A stretch of DNA of 64,000 nt, from the NCBI RefSeq assembly GCF_050410775.1, contig NZ_CP191229.1. One strand, written 5' to 3'. Below, piece after piece: positions 16,992-30,350 of this stretch. The notes beneath the pieces are model-generated. The model made no database searches and had not been told where the DNA came from. It saw only the letters and a program-made list of their open reading frames with translations. Every line of letters begins with the position of its first letter. Positions within the stretch are counted from its first letter, which is position 1. Both the position numbers and the translations under genes were made by a program. Source of the DNA: Erwinia sp050410775. Its GTDB lineage: Bacteria > Pseudomonadota > Gammaproteobacteria > Enterobacterales > Enterobacteriaceae.

Positions 16992-17621
16992 TTATTTTTG
17001 CGTCAGCAGGAATTTCACTACGTTGGCATACTGCTGCACGTAGGTATCCATTGAGCTGGTGTCGAGACCGCCGTTGTTAACCATATATTTGCCGTTAACG
17101 AACATAGCCGGCACGCCACGCAGATTCATATCCGCCGCCGCTTTCTCCTGCTGTGCGACCAGAGACTTCACTACGAAGCTGTTCCATGCCGCATCATACT
17201 CTTCAGGTTTGATACCGGCTGCCTTAACAAAGGTCTCTTTCAGGCTGGCTGGGTCAGTGATGGTCTGCGTTTTCTGGATACCATCAAAAACAGGGCCGGT
17301 GACCTTCTCTTCCACACCCAGCGCCATAGCAACTGCCCAGGCCTGCGTCACGGTTTTGCCCATCTCGCCGCCCAGGAACTCAACATGATACTTGGTGACT
17401 TTCGTATTCTCAGGCAGGCCTTTCTTCACGGCATCGCTAACGTGCCAGACGCGTTCGAACTCATAACAGTGTGGGCAGTAAAAAGAGAAGAACTCCAGCA
17501 CCTGGGGTTCGCCGGTTGCGGGTTTCTGCATGGTAACGTACTGCTGACCGTCGGTGAACTGGGCAGCTGACGCACTGAATGCCAGCACCATGCCGACCAA
17601 CGCAAACCAAATCTTTTTCAT
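16992..17621 (-). CDS. dsbA: Periplasmic thiol:disulfide oxidoreductase DsbA
   Basis: Primary disulfide donor to secreted proteins, reoxidised by DsbB. 209 residues from ATG 17621 (TAGGAG upstream). A signal peptide of about 19 residues (KK, hydrophobic core, cleavage after SASA) precedes a thioredoxin fold with an inserted helical domain. The active site is CPHC (Cys49 and Cys52 of the precursor) and the cis-proline loop is RGVPAMFVNGKY. It lies 47 bases after srkA in the same direction; srkA-dsbA is an operon in E. coli, and yihD precedes it here as there. Confidence 0.98.
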   Translation of the reverse strand: MKKIWFALVGMVLAFSASAAQFTDGQQYVTMQKPATGEPQVLEFFSFYCPHCYEFERVWHVSDAVKKGLPENTKVTKYHVEFLGGEMGKTVTQAWAVAMALGVEEKVTGPVFDGIQKTQTITDPASLKETFVKAAGIKPEEYDAAWNSFVVKSLVAQQEKAAADMNLRGVPAMFVNGKYMVNNGGLDTSSMDTYVQQYANVVKFLLTQK

Positions 17622-17668
17622 TTTAAAACGCTCTCCTAACAGCAAAAGAAGCCGACCAGAATACGCGG

Positions 17669-18661
17669 TCAGCCCTGGAATGCGGACAACAGCTGAAGCG
17701 GGGGTTCCTGCAACAGCTTCGCCTGCTCGTTGAAAATAGCTATCTGCCTGCGCCAGAAATCTTCATCCGTCATCCACGGAAAAGAGGCAGGAAACGCAGG
17801 ATCTTCCCAGCGGCGTACCACCCATGCCAGATAATAAACCATCCTCATGGCGCGTAAAGGTTCAATCAGTGACAATTCATGTGTATCGAAGTCACTGAAT
17901 TCATTGTACGCCTCCAGCAAAATATCCCATTTAATACGTTGTTCCTGCCTGTCGCCATTGATTAGCATCCACAAATCCTGCACTGCGGGGCCGTTACGGG
18001 CGTCATCAAGATCGACGAACATAGGGCCATCGCGCCAGAGTATGTTGCCGGGGTGGCAGTCCCCGTGCAGGCGTAAAGGTTGCCATTGAGTATGCCAACA
18101 TTTTTGTAAAGTTGTGCCGATCAGCGTGACGCTGGCGATTAATTTTTCTTTTAGTTTGGCGGGGATCAGGCTGCTGTTTTCAAAGACCTGAAGAGGTTCT
18201 TCAATATATTCTTTCAGCGAAAAAGTGGGACGATGCTGAAAGGTTTTTTTCCGCCCGGTCTGATGGATACGTCCCAGAAAACGGCCAACCCACTCCAGCT
18301 GGTCATCATTATCGGTTTCGTACTGGCGGCCGCCCAGACTGGGGAAGATCGCATAACGATAGCCCTCATGCTGGTGAAGGGTGCTGTTTTGCAGAAACAG
18401 CGGAGCGGCGACCGGGATTTCATCCTGCAGCATTTCGGCGGTGAACTGGTGTTCCTCTTCAATCTGCTGCTGAGTCCAGCGCTGGGGACGATAAAACTTC
18501 ACGACGTACCGCTTTTTGTCTTCATCGGAAAACTGATAGACGCGGTTCTCATAGCTGTTCAGGGCCGTTAAACCGGACTCGACGCGAATGCCGGTTTCCC
18601 AGAGCGCATCCAGAATGGTATCAGGATTTAAGTTTTGGAAGGTAAAAGCGGGTTCTTTCAT
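17669..18661 (-). CDS. srkA: Stress response kinase SrkA (YihE/RdoA)
   Basis: Ser/Thr protein kinase of the APH/choline-kinase fold; protects against MazF-linked death and envelope stress in E. coli. 330 residues. The catalytic loop LHGDCHPGNILW carries the Asp near residue 201, the metal-binding segment is FVDLDDARNGPAVQDLWML, and the N-lobe lysine is in RYVVKFYRP. Upstream yihD and downstream dsbA are on the same strand; the E. coli srkA-dsbA unit responds to CpxR, but I see no clear CpxR repeat before this copy. Confidence 0.96.
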   Translation of the reverse strand: MKEPAFTFQNLNPDTILDALWETGIRVESGLTALNSYENRVYQFSDEDKKRYVVKFYRPQRWTQQQIEEEHQFTAEMLQDEIPVAAPLFLQNSTLHQHEGYRYAIFPSLGGRQYETDNDDQLEWVGRFLGRIHQTGRKKTFQHRPTFSLKEYIEEPLQVFENSSLIPAKLKEKLIASVTLIGTTLQKCWHTQWQPLRLHGDCHPGNILWRDGPMFVDLDDARNGPAVQDLWMLINGDRQEQRIKWDILLEAYNEFSDFDTHELSLIEPLRAMRMVYYLAWVVRRWEDPAFPASFPWMTDEDFWRRQIAIFNEQAKLLQEPPLQLLSAFQG

Positions 18662-18742
18662 CCGGCCTACTTGTAGATAATGGCGATTGAATCAGTAATA
18701 AAGAATATCATCATTATCAGGTAGACGGATGAAGGTGTGGCG

Positions 18743-19012
18743 TTAATCTTTGATCACGCCGCGGGCACGAAGCAGTGCGGTTTTAAAATCATCCTCGTAG
18801 TCTTTCTTAAGGCCTGGGATCTCCTCATGCTTATCCGTCCCACGCATTTTAAGATGGTAGATCAGCACGTCATCGGTTATTTCACCTATGGGCTGCCTGA
18901 AGCCAGCCTCATCAGCGAGCTTCTGCAAAAACTGCATTAGATTGAGATCGGGCTCCTGTTGCCAGGCGGGTTGCAGTAAGGTGAGAAGTTCATTCAGACG
19001 GTGACATTTCAT
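18743..19012 (-). CDS. yihD: YihD family protein (DUF1040)
   Basis: 89-residue cytosolic protein, same length as E. coli YihD, with conserved MKCHRLNELLTLLQPAWQ at the N-terminus and KDYEDDFKTALLRARGVIK at the C-terminus. No known catalytic motif; function unknown. It sits at the head of yihD-srkA-dsbA and is divergent from mobA across 76 bases, which must hold promoters for both directions. Confidence 0.93.
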   Translation of the reverse strand: MKCHRLNELLTLLQPAWQQEPDLNLMQFLQKLADEAGFRQPIGEITDDVLIYHLKMRGTDKHEEIPGLKKDYEDDFKTALLRARGVIKD

Positions 19013-19088
19013 CAGTTGATCCCTGTTTTGAGTCAGTGTCAGCTACGTTAGCAGGGTTAAACCCACAATAAAAGAGGGTGTAAGTATT

Positions 19089-19673
19089 ATGTCCGGGAAG
19101 TCCACTATCCCCAAAATGCCCATCTCAGGCGTGATCCTGGCGGGCGGAAGAGGCAGCCGCATGGGTGGTGAGGATAAAGGTCTGATTTTATGGCAAGGCA
19201 AGCCGCTTTTTCAGCATGTGCTTTCGCGCCTGCAACCTCAGGTAGAGGTGGTCAGTATCAGTGCTAACCGCAATCTTGCCGCCTACCAGCAAAGCGGGCT
19301 CAGAGTGATAACGGATTCCCTGACAGATTTTCCTGGTCCACTGGCAGGGATGCTTAGCGCACTGCAACAGACACAGCATGCATGGACCGTCTTTTCCCCC
19401 TGCGATACGCCTGCGTTGTCTGCCTGTCTGGTGGCCCGGCTATGGCAGGGCAAAGATAACGCGCCGGTAGTCTGGGCACGTTGCGCGGGCCGCGATCATC
19501 CCACTTTTGCCCTTGTCCATGCCAGCCTTGCTGACGAACTGGCCGCCTTCCTGGCAGCAGGGGAGCGTAAAGTGATGCTGTTCCTGAAGCAGGCCGGCGG
19601 GCATGCAGTTTCTTTTGATGATCAGCCCAATGCCTTCATCAATATCAATCATCCTGAAGATCTTACGCGCTGA
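19089..19673 (+). CDS. mobA: Molybdenum cofactor guanylyltransferase MobA
   Basis: Attaches GMP to Mo-molybdopterin to form the bis-MGD cofactor used by nitrate, DMSO and formate enzymes. 194 residues. The GTP-binding signature LAGGRGSRMGGEDKGL lies near residues 18-33. DFPGPLAGMLSAL, PCDTP (metal-binding Asp) and FININHPEDL are typical. mobB starts 12 bases after its stop; the two form an operon. Confidence 0.97.
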   Translation: MSGKSTIPKMPISGVILAGGRGSRMGGEDKGLILWQGKPLFQHVLSRLQPQVEVVSISANRNLAAYQQSGLRVITDSLTDFPGPLAGMLSALQQTQHAWTVFSPCDTPALSACLVARLWQGKDNAPVVWARCAGRDHPTFALVHASLADELAAFLAAGERKVMLFLKQAGGHAVSFDDQPNAFININHPEDLTR

Positions 19674-19685
19674 GGTTTACGTTCA

Positions 19686-20192
19686 ATGGTTCCTTTACTG
19701 GCAATATCCGCATTTAGCGGCACAGGAAAAACCACGCTGCTGAAGCAGTTGATCCCGCTACTGCAAGATCGCGGCGTTCGCTGCGGGCTGATCAAACATA
19801 CGCACCACGATATGGACGTGGATAAACCCGGCAAAGACAGCTATGAACTTAGAAAAGCAGGTGCGAATCAGGTCATGGTCGCCAGCCAGAAACGCTGGGC
19901 ACTGATGACGGAGACGCCGGCGGCTGAAAAGCTGGATCTGGCTTTTCTGGCGGGCCGGATGGATGCCAGCCAGCTTGATCTGATTCTGGTAGAAGGATTT
20001 AAAGAGGAGGCTGTAGCCAGAATTGTGCTGCACCGTGAAGCGTCAGGACACCCTTTTCCCGGCCCGCTGGATGATTTTGTCATTGCCGTCGCCAGCGACA
20101 GGGATCAGGGGCTTGCTCTTCCCCATCTTGATCTTAACAAGCCAGACAGCGTCGCTGATTTTATCGCTGGCTGGCTGGGTAAGCAGCGTTAA
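19686..20192 (+). CDS. mobB: Molybdopterin-guanine dinucleotide biosynthesis adapter MobB
   Basis: GTP-binding partner of MobA; not strictly required but improves MGD synthesis. 168 residues. Walker A FSGTGKTTLLKQL near residues 9-21, the conserved GLIKHTHHDMDVDKPGKDSYELRKAG, the DLILVEGFK Walker-B-like strand, and IAVASD at the end. It converges on the rRNA operon. The 244 bases between its stop and the rRNA terminator contain no ORF or RNA I can support. Confidence 0.97.
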   Translation: MVPLLAISAFSGTGKTTLLKQLIPLLQDRGVRCGLIKHTHHDMDVDKPGKDSYELRKAGANQVMVASQKRWALMTETPAAEKLDLAFLAGRMDASQLDLILVEGFKEEAVARIVLHREASGHPFPGPLDDFVIAVASDRDQGLALPHLDLNKPDSVADFIAGWLGKQR

Positions 20193-20436
20193 GAAGGATG
20201 AAAGACAGGCAGGCCGGGATGGACTCTACCCGCTGTAAAGATTAAATCTTTTCAGTATTTAAAAGCTGACAGTGCCGGATGTGGTGTGTGCCGATTTCCG
20301 GACACACGCAGAAAACTGTCTTTCCGGTCTCAGGATTTACTCAGGCGCGCCGGGGATTGGGGGAATACAGTACCGGAGTGGCGCGGACAGCAGCAAAACG
20401 CCTGTGGCCGGGCTGTCCTTCTGTGGCGCATAACGC

Positions 20437-20465
20437 AAAAAACCCTGACCGTGAGGTCAGGGTTA
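20437..20465 (-). terminator. rRNA operon terminator
   Basis: Stem AACCCTGACC/GGTCAGGGTT with loop TCAC, then TTTTTTGCG on the minus strand, about 11 bases past the 5S gene. Confidence 0.92.
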
Positions 20466-20475
20466 TCGCAATTTG

Positions 20476-20595
20476 ATGCCTGGCAGTTCCCTACTCTCGC
20501 ATGGGGAGACCCCACACTACCATCGGCGCTACGGCGTTTCACTTCTGAGTTCGGCATGGGGTCAGGTGGGACCACCGCGCTACAGCCGCCAGGCA
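20476..20595 (-). rRNA. rrf: 5S ribosomal RNA
   Basis: 120 nt. TGCCTGGC at the 5' end (20595) pairs with GCCAGGCA at the 3' end, and the internal sequence follows E. coli 5S rRNA (GACCCCATGCCGAACTCAGAA, and so on). Last gene of the operon; no tRNA follows it. Confidence 0.97.
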
Positions 20596-20699
20596 AATTC
20601 TGTCATTCACGCCGCCCGGCAGGGCCGCGTGAATTAATCCGGTAACAGGCTGAAAATATCTGGTCTCTCAGACACTCACCAGAACGCTTCTGGTGTTGT

Positions 20700-23599
<2,900 letters not shown>

Positions 23600-23730
23600 T
23601 CACAACCCACAAGCGTCCCGCAGGATACTGTGTGCTGCAAGCATTTGAGAGACTCGAACACACTGTACCGTCTATCCTTATTACGGAGGATAAACGCAGC
23701 GTGTCGTTTCAATTTTCAGCTTGTTCCGGA

Positions 23731-23743
23731 TTGTTAAAGAGCA
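23731..23743 (-). promoter_or_regulatory. Spacer boxA antitermination site
   Basis: TGCTCTTTAACAA on the minus strand in the 16S-23S spacer, the NusB/S10-binding boxA repeated before 23S. Confidence 0.85.
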
Positions 23744-23826
23744 AATATCTCAAACGTGACTTGCCTTACGGCATAATCAGTTTTGAGATACTTCGTGGAG
23801 ACACCTTTCACCTGTCACCAAGCAAG

Positions 23827-23901
23827 TGGCGTCCCCTAGGGGATTCGAACCCCTGTTGCCGCCGTGAAAGGGCGGAGTCCTAACCGCTAGACGAAGGGGA
23901 C
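23827..23901 (-). tRNA. gltT-like: tRNA-Glu (anticodon TTC)
   Basis: 75 nt with encoded CCA. Acceptor GTCCCCT pairs with AGGGGAC, the T loop is GTTCGAATC, and the anticodon loop CTTTCAC gives TTC (bases 23866-23868). It is the only tRNA in the 16S-23S spacer, the type found in E. coli rrnB, C, E and G. Which E. coli glt copy it matches cannot be decided from sequence. Confidence 0.97.
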
Positions 23902-23989
23902 ACTGAAGTGTCACGACTTCGCAGCCGTCTTGCTCTAACGTTTCTATCAGACAATCTGTGTGGACACTACGCGGGAAAGTATCTTCAGG

Positions 23990-25531
<1,542 letters not shown>

Positions 25532-25684
25532 AAAGTTCGATTTGCTGCAACAAGTGCAGCGATGCTCAAGTGTAAAACACTCATAATGAATTTCATTATG
25601 TGTTCACTCTTAAGACTTGATATTTTTTGCGCCTTGCGGCGCTGATATCAATCCTGCGAGTGCCCACACAGATTGTCTGATAAA

Positions 25685-25697
25685 TTGTTAAAGAGCA
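25685..25697 (-). promoter_or_regulatory. Leader boxA antitermination site
   Basis: TGCTCTTTAACAA on the minus strand in the rrn leader, between P2 and 16S; nucleates the Nus antitermination complex. Confidence 0.88.
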
Positions 25698-25728
25698 GTG
25701 CCACAATCTCGTGTGGCGCGGGGTGCAG

Positions 25729-25756
25729 ATATTACGCTTTCCCGCTGAAGAGTCAA
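25729..25756 (-). promoter_or_regulatory. rrn promoter P2
   Basis: -35 TTGACT (25751-25756), 16-base spacer, -10 TAATAT (25729-25734) on the minus strand, followed by a CACCCC discriminator. Confidence 0.87.
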
Positions 25757-25824
25757 GGAATTTCTCACTTTTCTCTTCCTGACCCGGCGACCGTTGAGTC
25801 GTTGTTCCGTGTCAGTGGAGGCGC

Positions 25825-25875
25825 ATTATAGGGAGTTCCTGACGGGTGACAAGCTTTTCTTAAAAAAAAATAACC
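25825..25875 (-). promoter_or_regulatory. rrn promoter P1 with UP element
   Basis: -35 TTGTCA (25847-25852), 16-base spacer, perfect -10 TATAAT (25825-25830), then a GC-rich GCGCCTCC discriminator typical of ppGpp-controlled promoters. An A/T tract (about 25853-25873) forms the UP element. Fis sites would lie further upstream (25876-25960); I cannot assign them firmly. Confidence 0.92.
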
Positions 25876-26046
25876 GACCGTTTCTTTTTTCATCACCTGC
25901 TGAAAAAGAGCGCAACGAGTGCCTGGTTTTTAGGCAAAAACCCTATTAAAGAGTGCTTTTCCTGTCACGAAACGCTGATACCGGATGCTATTCTCTATCC
26001 ATCGCAGCGTTTGCCGACAGCAACTCTCTATAGAAAAGGATGCACA

Positions 26047-27450
26047 ATGATAAAATCCGCGCGCAGTATGGCCGGACTTCCGTGGATTGCGGCTATGGCT
26101 TTCTTTATGCAGGCACTGGATGCCACTATCCTTAACACCGCTCTTCCCGCTATTGCACAAAGCCTTAACCGATCCCCGTTAGCTATGCAGTCAGCTGTCA
26201 TTAGCTATACCTTAACTGTGGCTTTACTCATTCCTGTCAGCGGCTGGCTGGCGGATCGCTTCGGGACGCGCAAGGTGTTCATTGTCGCCGTTTCCCTTTT
26301 TACGTTAGGGTCGCTGGCCTGTGCCCTCTCGAACACGCTGACGATGCTGGTCGTGTTCAGAATCGTACAGGGGGTTGGCGGCGCAATGATGATGCCTGTC
26401 GCCAGGCTTGCCCTGCTGAGAGCCTACCCGCGAAGTGAACTGTTACCGGTGCTGAACTTTGTGACCATGCCGGGTCTGGTAGGGCCGATACTGGGGCCTA
26501 TGCTGGGCGGTGTGCTGGTGACCTATGCAACCTGGCACTGGATCTTCCTGATTAATATTCCGATGGGGATTCTGGGCATCTTCTATGCCAGGAAGTATAT
26601 GCCTGACTTCACCACGCCTAAACGCCGCTTCGATTTGCTGGGCTTTATATTGTTTGGGTTTGGGCTGGTTTTCCTTTCAAGCGGGATAGAGCTTTTCGGC
26701 GAAAGGATTGTCACCAGCAGCCTTGCGCTGGCCGTCACGCTCGGGGGTATCCTGCTGCTTCTTCTTTATATAGCACATGCCCGCCGTGCCTCTACCCCGC
26801 TTATCCCGCTACCGATGTTCAGAACCCGCACCTTTTCCGTCGGTATTCTGGGTAATGTCGCCTCCCGCCTTGGCACTGGCTGCATCCCTTTTCTGATGCC
26901 GCTGATGCTACAGGTCGGATTCGGCTATTCCGCTATTCTGGCTGGCTGCATGATGGCTCCTACCGCACTGGGATCGCTGCTCGCGAAGTCGACGGTCACA
27001 CAGGTATTGCGCTGGTTCGGCTACCGGAAAACGCTGGTAGGCATAAGCGCCATTATTGGCGTTCTGATCGCCTCATTCGCGCTACAGTCGCCGGCGATGG
27101 GCCTGGCGCTGCTGATACTGCCGCTGTTTATTCTCGGCATGGCGATGTCCACACAGTTTACCGCCATGAATACCATCACGCTGGCCGACCTGAATGACGC
27201 AAATGCCAGCAGCGGGAACAGTATGCTGGCCGTCACGCAACAGTTAGCCATTAGCTTTGGCGTGGCCGTCAGCGCGGCGGTTCTGCGTTTCTACAATAAC
27301 TTTGATGGCACCACAGTTGAGCACTTTCATGCCACCTTCCTGACCATGGGTGTAGTCACTGTTATTTCAGGACTGGTCTTCCTGTTGCTGAAGCCCGGAG
27401 ACGGACGTCATCTGATTACCGACAGAGAGAAGCGTCAGAAACGCGCTTAG
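26047..27450 (+). CDS. hsrA: MFS multidrug-type efflux transporter HsrA
   Basis: Inner-membrane drug:H+ antiporter of the DHA2 (14-helix, EmrB-like) branch; substrate unknown. 467 residues from ATG 26047 (AAAAGGATG upstream). MFS motif A appears as GWLADRFGTRKVF near 67-79, motif C as PGLVGPILGPMLGG near 147-160, and the opening LDATILNTALPAIA is typical. The next genes on E. coli (rbsR side and rrn side) are the same. It ends tail-to-tail over rbsR: the two stop codons overlap by two bases and no terminator is visible. The E. coli neighbour yieP is absent. Confidence 0.94.
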   Translation: MIKSARSMAGLPWIAAMAFFMQALDATILNTALPAIAQSLNRSPLAMQSAVISYTLTVALLIPVSGWLADRFGTRKVFIVAVSLFTLGSLACALSNTLTMLVVFRIVQGVGGAMMMPVARLALLRAYPRSELLPVLNFVTMPGLVGPILGPMLGGVLVTYATWHWIFLINIPMGILGIFYARKYMPDFTTPKRRFDLLGFILFGFGLVFLSSGIELFGERIVTSSLALAVTLGGILLLLLYIAHARRASTPLIPLPMFRTRTFSVGILGNVASRLGTGCIPFLMPLMLQVGFGYSAILAGCMMAPTALGSLLAKSTVTQVLRWFGYRKTLVGISAIIGVLIASFALQSPAMGLALLILPLFILGMAMSTQFTAMNTITLADLNDANASSGNSMLAVTQQLAISFGVAVSAAVLRFYNNFDGTTVEHFHATFLTMGVVTVISGLVFLLLKPGDGRHLITDREKRQKRA

Positions 27451-28448
27451 TTCCCGCTAACGGAGCCGCGCTCAATCAGCTCAGGCGTCAGCACCAGCAG
27501 CTGCTGACTGCCGCCGGGGTTCGCCAGACGGCGGATCAGCGTATCAATCGCCAGTTCGCCCAGCTCATGTTTTGGCTGATGGACAGTGGTCAGCGGCGGA
27601 GTCATATAACGCGCCAGTTCAATGTCATCATAACCCACGACGGCGATGTCCTGCGGCACGGACAGGCCAGCCTGATAGAGCGCATGATAGACACCCACTG
27701 CCATCGCATCGTTGCTGGTAAAGACGGCCTCAGGAAGAGGCTTCAGCGTCAGTAGCTGGTTCATTGCGTTATAGCCTCCCTGAAACTCGAAGTCGCCGCT
27801 CACAATATAGTGAGCCGGCACCGCTAACTGTGCCTGGGCCATTGCCTGCTGAAATCCCTCAAGGCGCAGGCGGGCAGGCGTTTTGTCCTGCGGCCCGGCA
27901 ATGCAGGCAATCCGCTTGTAGCCGCGTTCAATCAGATAACGCGTAGCCATTTCGCCGCCCAACAGCGAGTTATCCTGAATAATGTCGCTATCACCTTCAA
28001 AAGGCGACCAGTCCATCATGACGGAAGGGATGGTCGGATAGCGGTTAAGGATTTCCGCAGAGGGGATATGACTTTCCGTACACATGATAAGAAGACCATC
28101 GACCCGTTTCTGGAGCAGCGTTTCCAGACTGCGGTTCATACGATGCTCATCACCTTCGGTATTGCATAAAATCAGGCTGTAGCCCCGTTCGTAACAGCAG
28201 CGCTCAACGCCCCGTACCACTTCTGAATAGAATGGGTTGCTGCTGGCCGTCAGCAGCATTCCGATGGTGTGTGTCTGATTGATCTTCAGGCTGCGCGCCA
28301 GCGCTGACGGCGCATAATTCAGCTCGGCGATCGCCGCATTGATTTTTTCCTTTACCGCTTCGCTGACAAAACGATTGTTATTGATGACGTGGGAAACGGT
28401 AGAAGTCGATACGCCCGCAAGACGGGCGACATCTTTCATAGTGGCCAA
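27447..28448 (-). CDS. rbsR: Ribose operon repressor RbsR
   Basis: LacI-family repressor that leaves DNA on binding ribose. 333 residues. The helix-turn-helix MKDVARLAGVSTSTVSHVIN is followed by the hinge LNYAPSALARSLK and a periplasmic-binding-protein-like sensor domain (GMLLTASSNPFYSEVVRGVE; VVGYDDIELARYMTPPLTT). The start is TTG at 28448 with AGGGG just upstream; the E. coli gene also starts upstream of the inner ATG. Three bases after rbsK, last in the operon. Its operators AGCGAAACGTTTCGCT lie upstream of rbsD. Confidence 0.96.
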   Translation of the reverse strand: MATMKDVARLAGVSTSTVSHVINNNRFVSEAVKEKINAAIAELNYAPSALARSLKINQTHTIGMLLTASSNPFYSEVVRGVERCCYERGYSLILCNTEGDEHRMNRSLETLLQKRVDGLLIMCTESHIPSAEILNRYPTIPSVMMDWSPFEGDSDIIQDNSLLGGEMATRYLIERGYKRIACIAGPQDKTPARLRLEGFQQAMAQAQLAVPAHYIVSGDFEFQGGYNAMNQLLTLKPLPEAVFTSNDAMAVGVYHALYQAGLSVPQDIAVVGYDDIELARYMTPPLTTVHQPKHELGELAIDTLIRRLANPGGSQQLLVLTPELIERGSVSGN

Positions 28449-28451
28449 GCG

Positions 28452-29381
28452 CTACCCCTGCTGCTGCAAGAAACGATCGATCTCTTCACGCCAGGGCACG
28501 GAAGGCTGAGCGCCATATCGCGTCACTGCAATCGCCGCGGCCGCATGGGCAAAGCGAATGGCTTCCGGCAACGGTTTATCCTCAAGCAGCGCGGTAATAA
28601 GCGCTCCGTTAAAGGTATCGCCTGCCGCAATGGTATCAACAGCCTCAACGCGAAAACCAGCTATGCGCTCACCTTTCCCCTTCTCGCTAAGCCAGACTCC
28701 CCGGCTGCCAAGCGTGATCATCACGCAGCCAATCCCTTTAGCGTGCAGAACGGCGGCCGCGCGGGCTGCATCTTCATCGCTGGCAACCGGAACGCCGGTC
28801 AGTATTTCCGCTTCCGTTTCGTTTGGGGTGATCGTATCAACCAGCGCCAGTAGCTCGTCAGAGAGCGCCAGCGCTGGTGCAGGATTAAGGATGACGCGAG
28901 TTTGATAACGATGTGCGATTTTTGCCGCCGCCAGCACGCTTTCCAGCGGGGACTCCAGCTGCATCAGCAGTGCGTCCGCTTCAGCAATGGTCTGCTGATA
29001 TTTCTCCACCCGCGCAGGCGTTAACGCCGCGTTGGCACCGGCATGGATAGCAATACAGTTTTCACCTTCGCCATTAACGAAGATCAACGCTACGCCGGTC
29101 GTTTCGCCCGCAACAACCTCTACTGACGTGACGTCGATGCGATCTTCCACCAGCTGGTGACGAATACGCTGGCCGACATCATCCTCACCCACACAGGCAA
29201 TAAACGCGATATCCGCGCCGCTGCGTCCGGCAGCCACCGCCTGATTCGCGCCTTTGCCGCCAAACGCGACCTGATACTGCTTACCGATCACCGTTTCACC
29301 CGGACGGGGAAACTGCGCCAGGTTAAGGATATGGTCTGCGTTGATGCTGCCAAGAACGGCCAGCTTACCGGTTTTTTTCAT
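28452..29381 (-). CDS. rbsK: Ribokinase RbsK
   Basis: Phosphorylates ribose to ribose 5-phosphate with ATP. PfkB family, 309 residues from ATG 29381. The substrate-binding start VLGSINADHILN, GGKGANQAVAAGR near 38-50, and the C-terminal signature VDTIAAGDTFNGAL with the catalytic Asp in AAGD are all present. The ATG lies 15 bases past a strong terminator that separates it from rbsB, so it should be expressed below rbsDACB. A GTG at 29408 lies inside that hairpin and is less likely. Confidence 0.96.
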   Translation of the reverse strand: MKKTGKLAVLGSINADHILNLAQFPRPGETVIGKQYQVAFGGKGANQAVAAGRSGADIAFIACVGEDDVGQRIRHQLVEDRIDVTSVEVVAGETTGVALIFVNGEGENCIAIHAGANAALTPARVEKYQQTIAEADALLMQLESPLESVLAAAKIAHRYQTRVILNPAPALALSDELLALVDTITPNETEAEILTGVPVASDEDAARAAAVLHAKGIGCVMITLGSRGVWLSEKGKGERIAGFRVEAVDTIAAGDTFNGALITALLEDKPLPEAIRFAHAAAAIAVTRYGAQPSVPWREEIDRFLQQQG

Positions 29382-29395
29382 AGGGGATCGTCCAG

Positions 29396-29424
29396 AAAAA
29401 GGCGCCACCCGGAGAGGGTGGCGC
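29396..29424 (-). terminator. Terminator/attenuator between rbsB and rbsK
   Basis: Stem GCGCCACCC/GGGTGGCGC with loop TCTCC, then CTTTTTC on the minus strand, 20 bases past the rbsB stop and inside the operon. It should protect the rbsDACB mRNA end and lower rbsKR. In E. coli the rbsB 3' end releases the sRNA RbsZ at this place. Confidence 0.88.
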
Positions 29425-29444
29425 GTGCCATGCTTTTCTTTGAT

Positions 29445-30326
29445 TTATTGCGTGACCAGCTTCAGATCAACCGGATTGATTGCCTGGACTTTCTGGCCCT
29501 TCAGCACTTTATCAGCCGTTTGCACGCCGATAACGCCGATTTGCTCCGGCTGCTGCGCCACAGTAGCGGCCAGTTTGCCGCCCTGTACGGCTTTGGTGCC
29601 GTCTGCGGTACCGTCGAAGCCAACGACTACCACATCAGATTTACCGGCAGTTTGCAATGCGCGCATCGCGCCCAGCGCCATTTCGTCGTTCTGTGCAAAG
29701 ACAGCCTGCACATCAGGATGCGCAGTCAGCAGGTTCTGCATCACGTTCAGACCTTTGGTGCGGTCGAAGTCAGCAGGCTGGCTGGCGAGGATCACGAATT
29801 TGTGGGCATCCGCCGCAGATTTGAAACCTTCGCCGCGCTCACGTGCGGCGGACGTTCCCGCAATACCGGAAAGCTCAATAATTTTTGCGTTATCGCCCAC
29901 TTTTTTCGCAATAAAGTCACCGGCCATTTTGCCACCGAAGCGGTTATCAGAGGCGACATGGCTGACCACTTTTCCCTGAGCCGCAACGCGGTCGAGCGTG
30001 ATAACAGGAATATCGGCCTGATTCGCCATTTTTACTGCGTTGCCTACCGCATCGGAATCGGTCGGATTGATCAGCAGCAGCTTGGTGCCGCGTACGGTCA
30101 GGTCCTGTACGTTAGCCAGCTCTTTCGCCGGGTTATTCTGCGAATCCAGCACCACCAGGTTGTAACCCAGCTTATCCGCTTCTTTCTGCGCGCCATCTTT
30201 TAACGAAACGAAGAAAGGGTTATTCAGGGTCGATACCACCAGCGCGATGGTCTCTTTCGCCAGCGCGTTGGTGCTGAGGGTTGCGCCGAGCAGAACGGCA
30301 AGTGCAGTCAGTTTTGTCATTTTCAT
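29445..30326 (-). CDS. rbsB: Ribose-binding periplasmic protein RbsB
   Basis: Soluble receptor for the ribose ABC transporter and for Trg chemotaxis. 293 residues. A signal peptide of about 23 residues (MKMTKLTALAVLLGATLSTNALA) is followed by a type-I binding-protein fold: ETIALVVSTLNNPFFVSLKDG, ligand residues in NPTDSDAVGNAV, GTSAARERGEGF, QNDEMALGA and VVGFDGTADG. It follows rbsC by 24 bases. Confidence 0.97.
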   Translation of the reverse strand: MKMTKLTALAVLLGATLSTNALAKETIALVVSTLNNPFFVSLKDGAQKEADKLGYNLVVLDSQNNPAKELANVQDLTVRGTKLLLINPTDSDAVGNAVKMANQADIPVITLDRVAAQGKVVSHVASDNRFGGKMAGDFIAKKVGDNAKIIELSGIAGTSAARERGEGFKSAADAHKFVILASQPADFDRTKGLNVMQNLLTAHPDVQAVFAQNDEMALGAMRALQTAGKSDVVVVGFDGTADGTKAVQGGKLAATVAQQPEQIGVIGVQTADKVLKGQKVQAINPVDLKLVTQ

Positions 30327-30350
30327 CTTCTTATTCCTGTAGGGAGAGAG

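Noticed and set aside
29157..30203. 348-codon open frame opposite rbsK/rbsB
   Set aside because: Spans a gene boundary on the other strand and has no recognisable domain; shadow caused by codon bias.
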